Source of the DNA: JBLIOB01 sp047639575
Lineage (GTDB): Bacteria > Bacteroidota > Bacteroidia > Flavobacteriales_D > Parvicellaceae
Assembly (NCBI GenBank): GCA_047639575.1
Contig: JBLIOB010000059.1
Coordinates: forward strand, 1 to 18,088
Direction of reading: 5' to 3'
DNA length: 18,088 nucleotides
Shown here: positions 7,934 through 15,562 of the stretch, in pieces
How positions within the stretch are numbered: the stretch's first letter is position 1
How the letters are laid out: every line of letters begins with the position of its first letter
Position numbers and translations under genes: made by a program
Notes under the pieces: model-generated
Told to the model about the DNA's origin: nothing
What the model saw: only the letters and a program-made list of their open reading frames with translations
Database searches by the model: none

Positions 7934-9121
7934 ATGAAATTTATTATCCTACTACTTTTAACGCTTACTCTTAGCTTTAATCTTCATTCTCAAGAAACAA
8001 ACTGGACTTGCATTGATACTACAGGTAAGGAAGTGTTTACTATAAAAGCCAAGTGGATCTTCGATTATAGCGCTGGATTGGCCCAAATACAAAAGTACGA
8101 GTTGATAAACAAAAGGTGGGTGCCAGCCTACGGGTTTATTAACAGAAAAGGAGAAATAGTAATCCCATGTATTTACCAAGAAGTCAAAAATTTTGCGACC
8201 AATGTAACTTGGGTAAAGAAACGAGGAAGTGAAACTTACACGCTCATTAATCAGCAAGGAGAAACCATTAAAACGAAACCGTACAAAAAGGTAGGTGTAG
8301 CGGTTCCTGGGTTTACAGATCGATTGGCTGTTTATGAAAACGGTGCCATGGGATTCATTGATCGCGCTGGAAATGAAGTTGTTGAATGTAAATACAGAGG
8401 CTCCGTTCTTTTTTACGAAGGACTGTGTTGCGTTTCGCTTTATGGTAAAGAAGAAGGTGACTATGGTTTCATAGATACATCAGGTAAAGTGATTATTCCA
8501 TTAACATCCAAACAAGGTGGAACTTCATCGTTTCACAACGGATTCTGCCGGTCTATGGATGGAGGACGAACCGTTTTGATTAATAGGAACGGGAAAGTGG
8601 TATTCAGGCCCAAGCATGGATCTTTTCAAGGGTTCAATATGGGAAGAGGAGCAGTTAGTACAAAAAGACCAATGGGTGGCTGGGGATTTATCAATTGGAA
8701 GAATGAAATGGTTTTTGGTGGAGATTACGATCATGTTAATTCTTTTGATGATGACGGTTACGCTACTGTAGAAAAAGATGGTTTGGTAGGACTGGTCGAC
8801 ACAATGGGAGTACTTATTCTCCCAATGAAATATCGATCTATTTCCTTGAACTGTACAGATGCTGGTTATTATTGTGCTGTGTACCCATCAGAAGGGTACG
8901 GTCCAATTATGAATGCCAAGAAAGATTATTTCTTAAAGAATTTTGAGCCGCTACCTATTAAAGTAAAGTACCTGGGAATGGCAGATGGCGGAAGTCTAAT
9001 CATGTACGCTGATCTGAACGGTAAAATTGGATTTTTAAATAGAAAGGGAGAAATTGTAATACCTGCTACTTATAATAATCTCAGCGGATTTAGTGAAGGG
9101 CTAGCTTGGTTAAAAAAATAA
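7934..9121 (+). CDS. Secreted WG-repeat protein
   Basis: The protein has 395 residues. A signal peptide (MKFIILLLLTLTLSFNLHSQ) suggests export to the periplasm or surface. The mature chain is a row of degenerate WG repeats, seen as GFI(N/D)xxGxxVIPxxY units: 67-81 (YGFINRKGEIVIPCIY), 138-154 (AMGFIDRAGNEVVECKY), 177-189 (YGFIDTSGKVIIP), 248-261 (GGWGFINWKNEMVF), 286-300 (GLVDTMGVLILPMKY) and 366-380 (GFLNRKGEIVIPATY). Each is followed by a glycine/aromatic strand such as FSEGLAWLKK. WG repeats probably form a beta-propeller-like scaffold; the ligand is unknown. The chain ends just after a GLAWLKK strand at a run of seven A's; neither shifted frame continues the repeats, so the end looks genuine. 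Confidence 0.8.
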   Translation: MKFIILLLLTLTLSFNLHSQETNWTCIDTTGKEVFTIKAKWIFDYSAGLAQIQKYELINKRWVPAYGFINRKGEIVIPCIYQEVKNFATNVTWVKKRGSETYTLINQQGETIKTKPYKKVGVAVPGFTDRLAVYENGAMGFIDRAGNEVVECKYRGSVLFYEGLCCVSLYGKEEGDYGFIDTSGKVIIPLTSKQGGTSSFHNGFCRSMDGGRTVLINRNGKVVFRPKHGSFQGFNMGRGAVSTKRPMGGWGFINWKNEMVFGGDYDHVNSFDDDGYATVEKDGLVGLVDTMGVLILPMKYRSISLNCTDAGYYCAVYPSEGYGPIMNAKKDYFLKNFEPLPIKVKYLGMADGGSLIMYADLNGKIGFLNRKGEIVIPATYNNLSGFSEGLAWLKK

Positions 9122-9217
9122 ACTTCTTAATTAAGGACCTCCTCCTCTATTTTATCAGACAGATTTGTAGACCAGTTTAAATATCATGTCATATATTTAT
9201 CTGAATACTAGACCTGA
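9122..9217. other. Intergenic stretch after the WG-repeat gene
   Basis: No gene, RNA or clear terminator is seen in these 96 bases. The sequence cagatttg near 9158 is one base off the Bacteroidota -7 consensus and could serve the lipoprotein-like ORF downstream. Confidence 0.3.
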
Positions 9218-9364
9218 ATTAATTTAAAAACATCTCTAGTTGGGCTGTTTGTAAACACGACTGTACTAATTTCTTCTTGCGGTAGCGGAAATGAAGAGAC
9301 TAACCCAGAAAATGGACAAATTGGAACCGTAACAGTCAACTGTTCTTTCAAGATCGAATTGTAA
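9218..9364 (+). pseudogene. Small lipoprotein-like ORF without a standard start codon
   Basis: Directly after an in-frame TGA (9215-9217) the + strand reads ATT AAT TTA AAA ACA..., giving a 48-residue peptide. Its first 20 residues look like a lipoprotein signal: NLKTSLVGLFVNTTVLISSC, with lipobox LISSC and then the acidic, polar GSGNEETNPENGQ typical of mature Bacteroidota lipoproteins. It ends GTVTVNCSFKIEL with two stops (TAATAA). No ATG, GTG or TTG is present at the right place; ATT is exactly where an ATG would be expected. Either a rare ATT start is used or the start codon was lost by mutation. A strong terminator follows 18 bases after the stop, which fits a once-expressed unit. The mature part is very short and may itself be truncated. 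Confidence 0.4.
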
Positions 9365-9382
9365 TAACAAATTATTACGATT

Positions 9383-9420
9383 AAAAAGCCTCCTTTCATT
9401 TTTGATAGGAAGCTTTTTTT
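9383..9420 (+). terminator. Rho-independent terminator
   Basis: Arms aaaaagcctcct (9383-9394) and aggaagcttttt (9407-9418) form a 12-bp stem with one mismatch, a 12-base AT-rich loop and a run of seven T's at 9414-9420. The A-run on the left makes it potentially bidirectional. It closes the lipoprotein-like unit and insulates the FAD oxidoreductase gene downstream. Confidence 0.8.
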
Positions 9421-9560
9421 GTGCAAAATCAGCATTGTTTTAGCTGTAAAGTGGCAACGTATAAAATCTAAAACTGAACCCTTAAACTTATCCTCACTCT
9501 GATTACACAGAACAACGTACTTTAGCTGCCTCGTTATATACGATTACAAAAATAAAAACA
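9421..9560 (+). promoter_or_regulatory. Probable promoter region of the FAD oxidoreductase gene
   Basis: These 140 bases between terminator and start codon hold no ORF. The sequence TACTTTAG near 9519 is one base off the Bacteroidota -7 consensus TAnnTTTG. No repeat or operator is evident. Confidence 0.3.
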
Positions 9561-11225
9561 TTGGATAAAAAATACGATTCCATTATAGTAGGTTCAGGAG
9601 CAGGTGGACTATCAACTGCTCTTTGCCTTTCTAGAGCCGGGCATAAAGTTTTACTACTTGAGCAGCATGACGTTCCAGGTGGATGGTGTCATAGTTTTAC
9701 CTTAAACGGTCAACGGTTTAGTCCTGGTGTCCATTATGTAGGTTCAATCGGTGAAGGCGATAGCACCAATGAATTACTATGTGGTTTAGGTGTTGCAAAC
9801 GACATGGTCTTTTTCGAAATGAATAGAAAAGGATACGAGCATTGTCATATAGGAGATGATCAATTTTCAATGCCTGCAGGAATTGAAAACTTAAAAAAAG
9901 ACCTGTGCGAACGTTTTCCTGAAGAGAAAAAAGGCATTACGAAATATATTGATCTGGTGCAGGCTATACATGATCAGATGATGATCATTCCAAACATGAG
10001 TGGATTCTGGGATCATGTTACGGTCGCATTCAAAACCAAGTATGTTGGTAAATACGCTCCATTCAAACTTAAGAAAGTTATCAGTTGGTACATCAAAGAT
10101 CCGCTGCTTAAAACAATTCTGAACATTCAATGTGGTGATCATGGATTACCTCCTTTTAAGGCTAGCTTTCTAGTTCACTCTATGTTGATGGCTCATTATA
10201 TTGAAGGAGGGTATTACCCAATGGGCGGTGGTGGTGGCTTCGTAAAGGCATTCACAAAATCAATCAAAGCCCTCGGAGGCGAAATTAGAACCAAAGCTAA
10301 AGTCGATAAAATTATAGTTGAACAAGGAAAAGCTACAGGTGTCCAATTAGCAAATGGAGAAATAATCAATGCGGATCGTGTTGTTTCTAATGCTGACCCT
10401 AATATCACATTCTTAGATCTTGTTGGAGAAAATAATATTAGCAAAAAGCTGAAGAAAAGGTTAGACAACACAAAATATTCAGTGACGTCCCTTATCATGT
10501 TTTTAACATTGGATGTAGATGTAACTAAGTATGGAATTGATTCTGGGAATATCTGGAAAATAAGCGAATCCGATTTGGATGCTGTATATGGCAACTTGAC
10601 ACAGGATAACATTCTTGACGGAGAAGAATTCAATGGGGTTTTTCTTAGCTGCACTTCTATTAAAGATCCTGCCAGTTTTAACGGCCGTTATCATAATTTT
10701 GAGATTGTCACTTTTTTAGATTATTCCGCATTTGAGCAGTTTGAAAAAGAAAAAGATTATCATACTGAAGAGTACGAAGCCTTTAAAAAGAAACTGACCA
10801 ATAAAATGTTAAATACAGTTGAAAAGCTTATTCCAGATGCTCGAAAACATGTAATTCAAGCTGAGTTAGGCACTCCAATGACCAATAACTACTATATCAA
10901 CTCCACCCGTGGAAATGTGTATGGAACAGAAAAAACCTTGAAAGGGGTTGGGCCTTTTGCTTTTAAGCCTAAAACAGAAATTGAAAACCTATTCTTGGTG
11001 GGCGCAAGTACTGTATCTCACGGAGTTGGCGGAGCTACTAATTCTGGGGTTGAAACTTCGGCCAAAATATTAGGATGTAAATCTAAAGAGCTATTGGTCC
11101 AAAATGAAAATGGGGATCAAAAATTACGAATCTACGATGCTGAGAATCCAGAGGAATGGCCAGAATGGGTGCATACGAAGCGAGCGGATAAAATCAGAAC
11201 ATTTAAGGAAGTTGTGCCAAAATAA
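9561..11225 (+). CDS. RetSat/CrtISO-type FAD-dependent oxidoreductase
   Basis: The protein has 554 residues and starts with TTG; no ATG lies near in frame and the FAD site begins at residue 7, so the start is well placed. The N-terminal Rossmann motif is SIIVGSGAGGLSTALCLSRAG (GSGAGG at 11-16), ending in LLLEQ and VPGGWCHSF. The C-terminal FAD motif is NLFLVGASTVSHGVGGATNSG from 476. Between them are a Gly-rich segment YYPMGGGGGFVKAF and a central domain matching the phytoene-desaturase superfamily. Overall it is closest to carotenoid isomerase and all-trans-retinol 13,14-reductase enzymes. A polar extension of about 48 residues (507-554, with ENPEEWPEW) follows the core. It may isomerise or saturate a carotenoid or another polyene. 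It lies near, but convergent to, the carotenoid operon, so a shared pathway is plausible and not proven. Confidence 0.75.
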   Translation: MDKKYDSIIVGSGAGGLSTALCLSRAGHKVLLLEQHDVPGGWCHSFTLNGQRFSPGVHYVGSIGEGDSTNELLCGLGVANDMVFFEMNRKGYEHCHIGDDQFSMPAGIENLKKDLCERFPEEKKGITKYIDLVQAIHDQMMIIPNMSGFWDHVTVAFKTKYVGKYAPFKLKKVISWYIKDPLLKTILNIQCGDHGLPPFKASFLVHSMLMAHYIEGGYYPMGGGGGFVKAFTKSIKALGGEIRTKAKVDKIIVEQGKATGVQLANGEIINADRVVSNADPNITFLDLVGENNISKKLKKRLDNTKYSVTSLIMFLTLDVDVTKYGIDSGNIWKISESDLDAVYGNLTQDNILDGEEFNGVFLSCTSIKDPASFNGRYHNFEIVTFLDYSAFEQFEKEKDYHTEEYEAFKKKLTNKMLNTVEKLIPDARKHVIQAELGTPMTNNYYINSTRGNVYGTEKTLKGVGPFAFKPKTEIENLFLVGASTVSHGVGGATNSGVETSAKILGCKSKELLVQNENGDQKLRIYDAENPEEWPEWVHTKRADKIRTFKEVVPK

Positions 11226-11286
11226 ATTCCCTGAACCACAAATTCACAATACCTTTACTCTCGTATTTTGATTCACAACATTTACC

Positions 11287-11610
11287 ATGAAAACAAACAT
11301 AGAAAAACCATCACCCGAGGCAAAAGCACTTTCTCTTTTTTTAATGGCATTCAAGTCAACAGAGCCAGCTTATAAGGACCAGGCCAAGCACATCAATAAG
11401 CAATGGGATTTGGTGAAAAACGGTGATTTAAGTCGGTCTGACTATATCGCAGAGATTCAAAAAGTGTTAGAATCGTATGGTGGTTATACAGAAGTAATTA
11501 AGAAAACAGTTCAATTCTACATTGATAAAACTGGTGAATGGAAATTGCAAGGAGATGACAAATACTGCATAGACGCCAAGGAAATTGCAGCTAAACTCTC
11601 AAAGAAATAA
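11287..11610 (+). CDS. Small soluble protein of unknown function
   Basis: The protein has 107 residues, an ATG start, and begins 61 bases after the FAD oxidoreductase stop in the same direction, so the two may share a transcript. I do not recognise a family. It is predicted to be mainly helical, charged and Lys-rich, with aromatic positions grouped in the second half (YGGYTEVIKKTVQFYIDKTGEWKL) and a single Cys in KYCIDAKE. There is no signal peptide or membrane segment. The codon pattern and good start make it a believable gene. Confidence 0.6.
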   Translation: MKTNIEKPSPEAKALSLFLMAFKSTEPAYKDQAKHINKQWDLVKNGDLSRSDYIAEIQKVLESYGGYTEVIKKTVQFYIDKTGEWKLQGDDKYCIDAKEIAAKLSKK

Positions 11611-11693
11611 ATTAGGCTGATACTCCATAATTGCATGTGCTTTTACTATACGGAATAGTATATACGAGAGATTAATAATAAACTATCGTCCTG

Positions 11694-11764
11694 TTAACAA
11701 CGAAAGATCCTTTTTTCCATTTAGTCCTTTCTCCGTTTTTGATTGGGTCTATGAGGGTTGTTAA
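11694..11764. repeat. Long-spaced inverted repeat in a convergent intergenic region
   Basis: The arms ttaacaac (11694-11701) and gttgttaa (11757-11764) are perfectly complementary across a 55-base spacer, and a nested gaaag/ctttc pair begins right inside the left arm. The region separates two converging transcripts. A second short hairpin, tactat/atagta, lies at 11644-11660. None has a proper T-run, so termination of either transcript is not clearly shown. Confidence 0.3.
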
Positions 11765-11790
11765 GATTTAATGTACAGTAGATATTCGAA

Positions 11791-12492
11791 TCAATTAACC
11801 TGATCTTTTCTAAAATACTCGAAACTAAAAACCACCATCGCTAACATCAATAAATTATAAATACTATCCTCAATGGGAATGGTGAAAATTCGAAGGCCAA
11901 TAATTTCGCTTTCATTGTAATTCACTAAAGCGGATTCTGTAAATAGACCCGTCAATGCTCCGTTGACTAGAATAAATGGAATCCAACTAATCACATACGT
12001 AAGCACGAATCTCCCAAGCCATTTTGGATTCTTTAAAGCCAGATATAAGCATATTAAACTTGTTAAACCACAAGCTAGAAATGTATACATCTGATTGTGA
12101 TACACAACGGCTACCACTATCAAAAGAATGGAAATTCCTCCTAATAAAAACTTTCCGCTTTCCTCAAACAATTTGCGCTTTACGTAATATCCAATCGCTT
12201 CATAAATAAACATGCATGCAAAAGGAACAGCAATAAAGAAACACCATTCTTCAATTGGCAAACCCAACAATCTAAAACCTGAGATATACTCGTCATTAAA
12301 CCACCAGACACCTGTATGTTCAAACCAAACGTCCCATGGAATAAATAGCAATAGGACTGTACCAATTCCAGGAATTAAATACTTCCATTTTCGGTAAAAG
12401 CCTAGCCTGTGCTCAAAACTTTGGGCAAGGGGATATGCGATGCAAAATAAGAGCAAAATCCAATAGAGGTATTTGGTTTCTAGGAAACTCAA
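11791..12492 (-). CDS. crtYcd: Fused CrtYcd-type lycopene cyclase
   Basis: The protein has 233 residues, integral in the inner membrane with about seven hydrophobic segments. It is a tandem of two lycopene-cyclase domains: the first has WDVWFEHTGVWWF and GLPIEEWCFF (PIEE at 79-82), the second has NGALTGLF and IPIEDSIYN (PIED at 206-209). These PxE(E/D) motifs are the hallmark of heterodimeric CrtYc/CrtYd cyclases; here both halves are in one chain, as known in archaea, fungi and some Bacteroidota. It should form a beta-ring on lycopene; a monocyclic product is expected given the CruF and CrtD-like partners. The start is a TTG overlapping the cruF stop as TTGA, and it is the last gene of the operon. 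C-terminal carotenoid-hydroxylase fusion, known in some relatives, is absent. Confidence 0.85.
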   Translation of the reverse strand: MSFLETKYLYWILLLFCIAYPLAQSFEHRLGFYRKWKYLIPGIGTVLLLFIPWDVWFEHTGVWWFNDEYISGFRLLGLPIEEWCFFIAVPFACMFIYEAIGYYVKRKLFEESGKFLLGGISILLIVVAVVYHNQMYTFLACGLTSLICLYLALKNPKWLGRFVLTYVISWIPFILVNGALTGLFTESALVNYNESEIIGLRIFTIPIEDSIYNLLMLAMVVFSFEYFRKDQVN

Positions 12493-13130
12493 CTACCAGC
12501 TAAAAATAAGTTAAGGATTAAAAAGAAAACGACTTGTACTCCGAATACAACATATGCAATCTTCGGTTCCAATTTCGGCTTTAAAAAATTAACCACTAGT
12601 TGAATAGCAAACGCTACAATAAACCACATTGCAAAATTTTGAAACGGAATCTCTCCCCCATCCCAACTCCAAAAATCAAGTTGAACCGCAACAGGTTCAA
12701 TAAATACATCTAATCCCGTCATCAAACTAGCAGCAAACAAAGCCCTTAATAACTTATTTTTAAAAATCGATGAGCCAATTGCGGCTGTGCTAAATGCGAG
12801 AATAAACCAATTCAACCCAATGGTAAGAGGCACCTCAAAAAGCTTCATACCAAGGGTCTCACCATATTGATACGAACCAAATAAAACACCGGATTTAACA
12901 CCGAGCACTTCTACCCCAAAACCAATCAAGAAAACCGAGGCAAAAAGGACTATTAACTTTATGCTAAAATTGCCGTTTGCCCAGATTAATAAGACCGTAG
13001 TCAGGATTAAATTAAAAGGAGTATAGGAAAGAAAATCCTCGAATACTTCTGGCATCAATATTCCAAAAACACCAACGGTATAGAATATCAGCAGTAGCAA
13101 ACTGGCAATATGAATTTTCTTAATTTTCAA
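12489..13130 (-). CDS. cruF: CruF-like carotenoid 1,2-hydratase
   Basis: The protein has 213 residues with about six to seven membrane segments. It shows the DUF422/CruF pattern: E74-V-L-G-V-K-S-G then FGSYQYG (84-90), LG, a VPL-IGLNW loop, and the second conserved block GLDVFIEPVAVQLDFWSW (139-156). The family adds water to the 1,2 double bond of an acyclic carotenoid end (gamma-carotene to 1'-hydroxy-gamma-carotene in monocyclic pathways; bisanhydrobacterioruberin in haloarchaea). Start is TTG, overlapping the upstream desaturase stop as TTGA; the next gene overlaps the same way. Its place between a CrtD-like desaturase and the cyclase fits a myxol/saproxanthin-type branch. Confidence 0.85.
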   Translation of the reverse strand: MKIKKIHIASLLLLIFYTVGVFGILMPEVFEDFLSYTPFNLILTTVLLIWANGNFSIKLIVLFASVFLIGFGVEVLGVKSGVLFGSYQYGETLGMKLFEVPLTIGLNWFILAFSTAAIGSSIFKNKLLRALFAASLMTGLDVFIEPVAVQLDFWSWDGGEIPFQNFAMWFIVAFAIQLVVNFLKPKLEPKIAYVVFGVQVVFFLILNLFLAGS

Positions 13131-14599
13131 TTTACGGGACGAATAAAACTATCTACAATTTTGGCAGAAGAAAGTGCCAGCGGAATTCCTCCTCCTGGAT
13201 GGACACTCCCTCCACAGAAATATAAATTCTTAATCTTCTTTGAAAAATTCGGATGCCTGAAAAAAGCAGCCATTCGACTATTTGATGCCGTTCCATATAA
13301 GGACCCTTGATAAGACTGCGTATTTGATTCGATTAATCTTGGATCCAGCATGTTTTCGGTTACAATCAAACTTTCTAAGTCTATTTTCATCATCCGATTC
13401 AGCTTCAAGATAATGTCCTTTCTCGCTTTTTCAATTAAGGTATCCCAATCTTGCCCAACATTACTTGGAACATTAATCATCACAAACCAATTTTCGTGAC
13501 CTTCCGGAGCATCCGAACTTGATTTCTTACTAGATATGTTCACATAAATCGTAGGATCATCTATTACCTTCTTTTCCTCAAAAATAGCTTGAAATTCCGC
13601 GGCATAATTTCCGCTAAAGAATATGTTGTGAAGATCAAGGTTTTCGAAACTTCCTTTGACTCCCCAATAAAAGATAAGGGCTGAACTCGATCTTTCTTGA
13701 TTCAGTTTTTTACTAGAAATAGGTTGACTTGGCATTAGCTTTGTATAAGCATGGTATACATCCATGTTACAGATCACCTGATCTGCCAGGTACGACTTAC
13801 CATGTACAACTACACCTTTAGCAACTCCCCCTTCGACAATGATTTGGTCAACTTTTTGGTTGAAATTAAACTCGACTCCTTTAGACGTTGCAAGTTGATA
13901 AATGGAATTGGTGATCTCAATCATCCCTCCTTCTGGAAAAAAAGCGCCTTTGCTAAATTCCAAATGAGGAATAATGTTTAAAATACCAGGCGCCTTAAAC
14001 GGATTGGATCCATTGTAAGTAGCGTACCTATTAAAAAGTTGTACCATTTTTTCATTTTCCAGTCTCCGTTTATTGACCGAGTTCATCGTAGTGAGCACAC
14101 TCAAAAACGGAAGTTTTAATAAGGAGGTAAAAACTTTAAATGAACAGTAGGATCTGAACTTGTGAAGTGATTTTTCTAAAAAAAGAAAGCCGGTTGCGTT
14201 ATAAATGAAACGGCTTTTTCCTAAATGCTTTTTGATTTTATTCTCAGAAGCTCCAGTAACTCGTGCCGCATCTTTTGCAAATTGATCTGGGTTTGATGAT
14301 GCCGAAAAACAAGTACCGTCAGGATAAAAGTAATTACAAATATTCTCAAGCCTTTGGTATTTTACACTCAGAAGATTTGGGCTAAATAACCCAAAAAGTT
14401 CATCAACTAATTCTGGCATAGTAAAAAGGGAAGGACCTGCGTCAAACCTGAACCCTCCATTTTTTATCTCGGTCAACTTTCCTCCTGCCACTTCATTTGC
14501 CTCAAAAACCGTTACCGAATATCCTTTCGCAACAAGCCTCACAGAACAAGCTAGTCCTCCAATCCCAGCTCCTATCACTATAGCGGTCTTTTCCTTGAT
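13127..14599 (-). CDS. crtD: CrtD-like 1-hydroxycarotenoid 3,4-desaturase
   Basis: About 483-490 residues. The N-terminal FAD motif is AIVIGAGIGGLACSVRLVAKGYSVTVFEA, followed by GGKL and FRFDAGPSLFTMP; the C-terminal motif is NLYFCGGSVHPGGGIPLALSSAK. This is the phytoene-desaturase family, and gene order (with cruF and crtZ) favours CrtD, which introduces the 3',4' double bond after hydration. The start is odd. The only standard start is GTG at 14578, which cuts the first beta strand right before IGAG. The natural strand would begin IKEKTAIVIGAG, from ATC at 14599, two codons after an in-frame TAA (14603-14605). I give the longer form. The gap to crtZ is a few bases, unlike the 4-base overlaps elsewhere in the operon. 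Confidence 0.8.
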   Translation of the reverse strand: MKEKTAIVIGAGIGGLACSVRLVAKGYSVTVFEANEVAGGKLTEIKNGGFRFDAGPSLFTMPELVDELFGLFSPNLLSVKYQRLENICNYFYPDGTCFSASSNPDQFAKDAARVTGASENKIKKHLGKSRFIYNATGFLFLEKSLHKFRSYCSFKVFTSLLKLPFLSVLTTMNSVNKRRLENEKMVQLFNRYATYNGSNPFKAPGILNIIPHLEFSKGAFFPEGGMIEITNSIYQLATSKGVEFNFNQKVDQIIVEGGVAKGVVVHGKSYLADQVICNMDVYHAYTKLMPSQPISSKKLNQERSSSALIFYWGVKGSFENLDLHNIFFSGNYAAEFQAIFEEKKVIDDPTIYVNISSKKSSSDAPEGHENWFVMINVPSNVGQDWDTLIEKARKDIILKLNRMMKIDLESLIVTENMLDPRLIESNTQSYQGSLYGTASNSRMAAFFRHPNFSKKIKNLYFCGGSVHPGGGIPLALSSAKIVDSFIRPVN

Positions 14600-14606
14600 C
14601 CTTTAA

Positions 14607-15059
14607 TTATTTCTTTTGATTTTGGAAATATCGAAATGGAACAAATAACATCCCGAAACATTCGCCATCTTCCTTACTTAAGTGCTTATGATGCATTTTA
14701 TGAGCTCTCCGAATCGCTTTAAAATATCTATTGTTTGCATTTTGAAACCATTTAAATCGTTGATGTATAAAAACATCATGAACTAAAAAATAACAAACCC
14801 CGTAAACTGTAATTCCCAAACCAATCGCCACTAAAAACCAAATTCCAAAGACAGAACCTAATATGATTGTAAGCATTCCAGGAAGTGCAAAAACTAAGAA
14901 GAAAGAATCATTTTTCTCAAAGAATCCCCGATTAGAATGATCATGATGATCTACGTGAAATTCCCATAAAAAGCCATGCATAAGGTATTTATGAGCGAAC
15001 CATGCCACACCTTCCATACTTATGAATGCCAAAATAAATACTAGTAAGAATGAAATCAT
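14607..15059 (-). CDS. crtZ: Beta-carotene 3-hydroxylase (CrtZ)
   Basis: The protein has 150 residues, the usual size for bacterial CrtZ. It is a membrane-bound non-heme diiron hydroxylase of the fatty-acid hydroxylase superfamily. Its histidine clusters are all present and in order: H23-x4-H28 (HKYLMH), H35-x2-H38-H39 (HVDHH), H94-x4-H99 (HDVFIH) and H120-x2-H123-H124 (HKMHH). Four hydrophobic segments place the metal site at the cytoplasmic face. It should add the 3-hydroxyl to the beta-ring. The ATG overlaps the stop of the upstream exported protein as ATGA, implying translational coupling. Confidence 0.9.
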   Translation of the reverse strand: MISFLLVFILAFISMEGVAWFAHKYLMHGFLWEFHVDHHDHSNRGFFEKNDSFFLVFALPGMLTIILGSVFGIWFLVAIGLGITVYGVCYFLVHDVFIHQRFKWFQNANNRYFKAIRRAHKMHHKHLSKEDGECFGMLFVPFRYFQNQKK

Positions 15060-15562
15060 TTTATACTGACCTTAAGTTCTTTAAGCATGTCCTTTTGAGA
15101 CTTGTTAAGATACTTTCCTGCAAGCAAGTTATTAATAAATTTCACCTTCCATGAATTACTTATCGAGCTCTTTGGCAGCTTCGATTTTAAATAATTCAAA
15201 TCGGTCACTATTTTTGAAGAATATCCTAAAAAGGAAGGTGCGTTAATTTGAACTAATAATCTCAAATATCTAAGTTCCACACCACTCGAATTTGCCTTAA
15301 CGGATTGGTCGATCATTGCAGTACCAGAATTGAAGTATTGCAACTTAGTTGTTGGAAAAAACTCAAATTCTGCTAGCATTGATTTTGCAACGCCTTTGTA
15401 GCAAGTAGTTAAATAGGAATTAGGAAAGTTTTGCGATGAAACTATCTTTCTCAACCCAATTTCATCGCTAAGGCTAGAATGAAAATTTTCTCGTATACTT
15501 TTAACTTCTCCCATAAAGGATAAAGAACTAATACCTATAAGCAATATCAATGTGAATTTCAT
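15056..15562 (-). CDS. Exported protein of unknown function inside the carotenoid operon
   Basis: The protein has 168 residues. A short signal peptide (MKFTLILLIGISSLSFMG) suggests export to the periplasm or anchoring at the membrane. The mature part is helical and resembles a single TPR-like or helical-repeat unit: TCYKGVAKSMLAEFEFFPTT, KLQYFNSGTAMIDQSV, then VELRYLRLLVQINAPSFLGY, and a C-terminal helix KYLNKSQKDMLKEL. I believe similar genes sit between crtB and crtZ in other Bacteroidota carotenoid clusters, from memory of their pattern. It overlaps both neighbours by ATGA, so it is made together with CrtB and CrtZ. It has no enzyme motif. It could be a scaffold, chaperone or pigment-handling factor; that is speculation. 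Confidence 0.75.
   Translation of the reverse strand: MKFTLILLIGISSLSFMGEVKSIRENFHSSLSDEIGLRKIVSSQNFPNSYLTTCYKGVAKSMLAEFEFFPTTKLQYFNSGTAMIDQSVKANSSGVELRYLRLLVQINAPSFLGYSSKIVTDLNYLKSKLPKSSISNSWKVKFINNLLAGKYLNKSQKDMLKELKVSIK

Noticed and set aside
9060..9140. Possible frameshift in the A7 run at the end of the WG-repeat gene
   Set aside because: The other frame checked after the run stops within a few codons and does not resume WG-repeat sequence.
9208..9435. 75-codon minus-strand frame
   Set aside because: It runs antisense to the lipoprotein-like ORF and through the terminator; composition gives no sign of a protein.
10214..10694. Antisense frames of 146 and 63 codons inside the FAD oxidoreductase gene
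   Set aside because: They mirror a well-supported gene and show no family features.
11644..11660. Hairpin tactat/atagta considered as a terminator
   Set aside because: The stem is 6 bp and A/T-rich and no T-run follows on the + strand.
12024..12397. Short frames on both strands inside the lycopene cyclase gene
   Set aside because: They are shadows of a conserved two-domain membrane protein.
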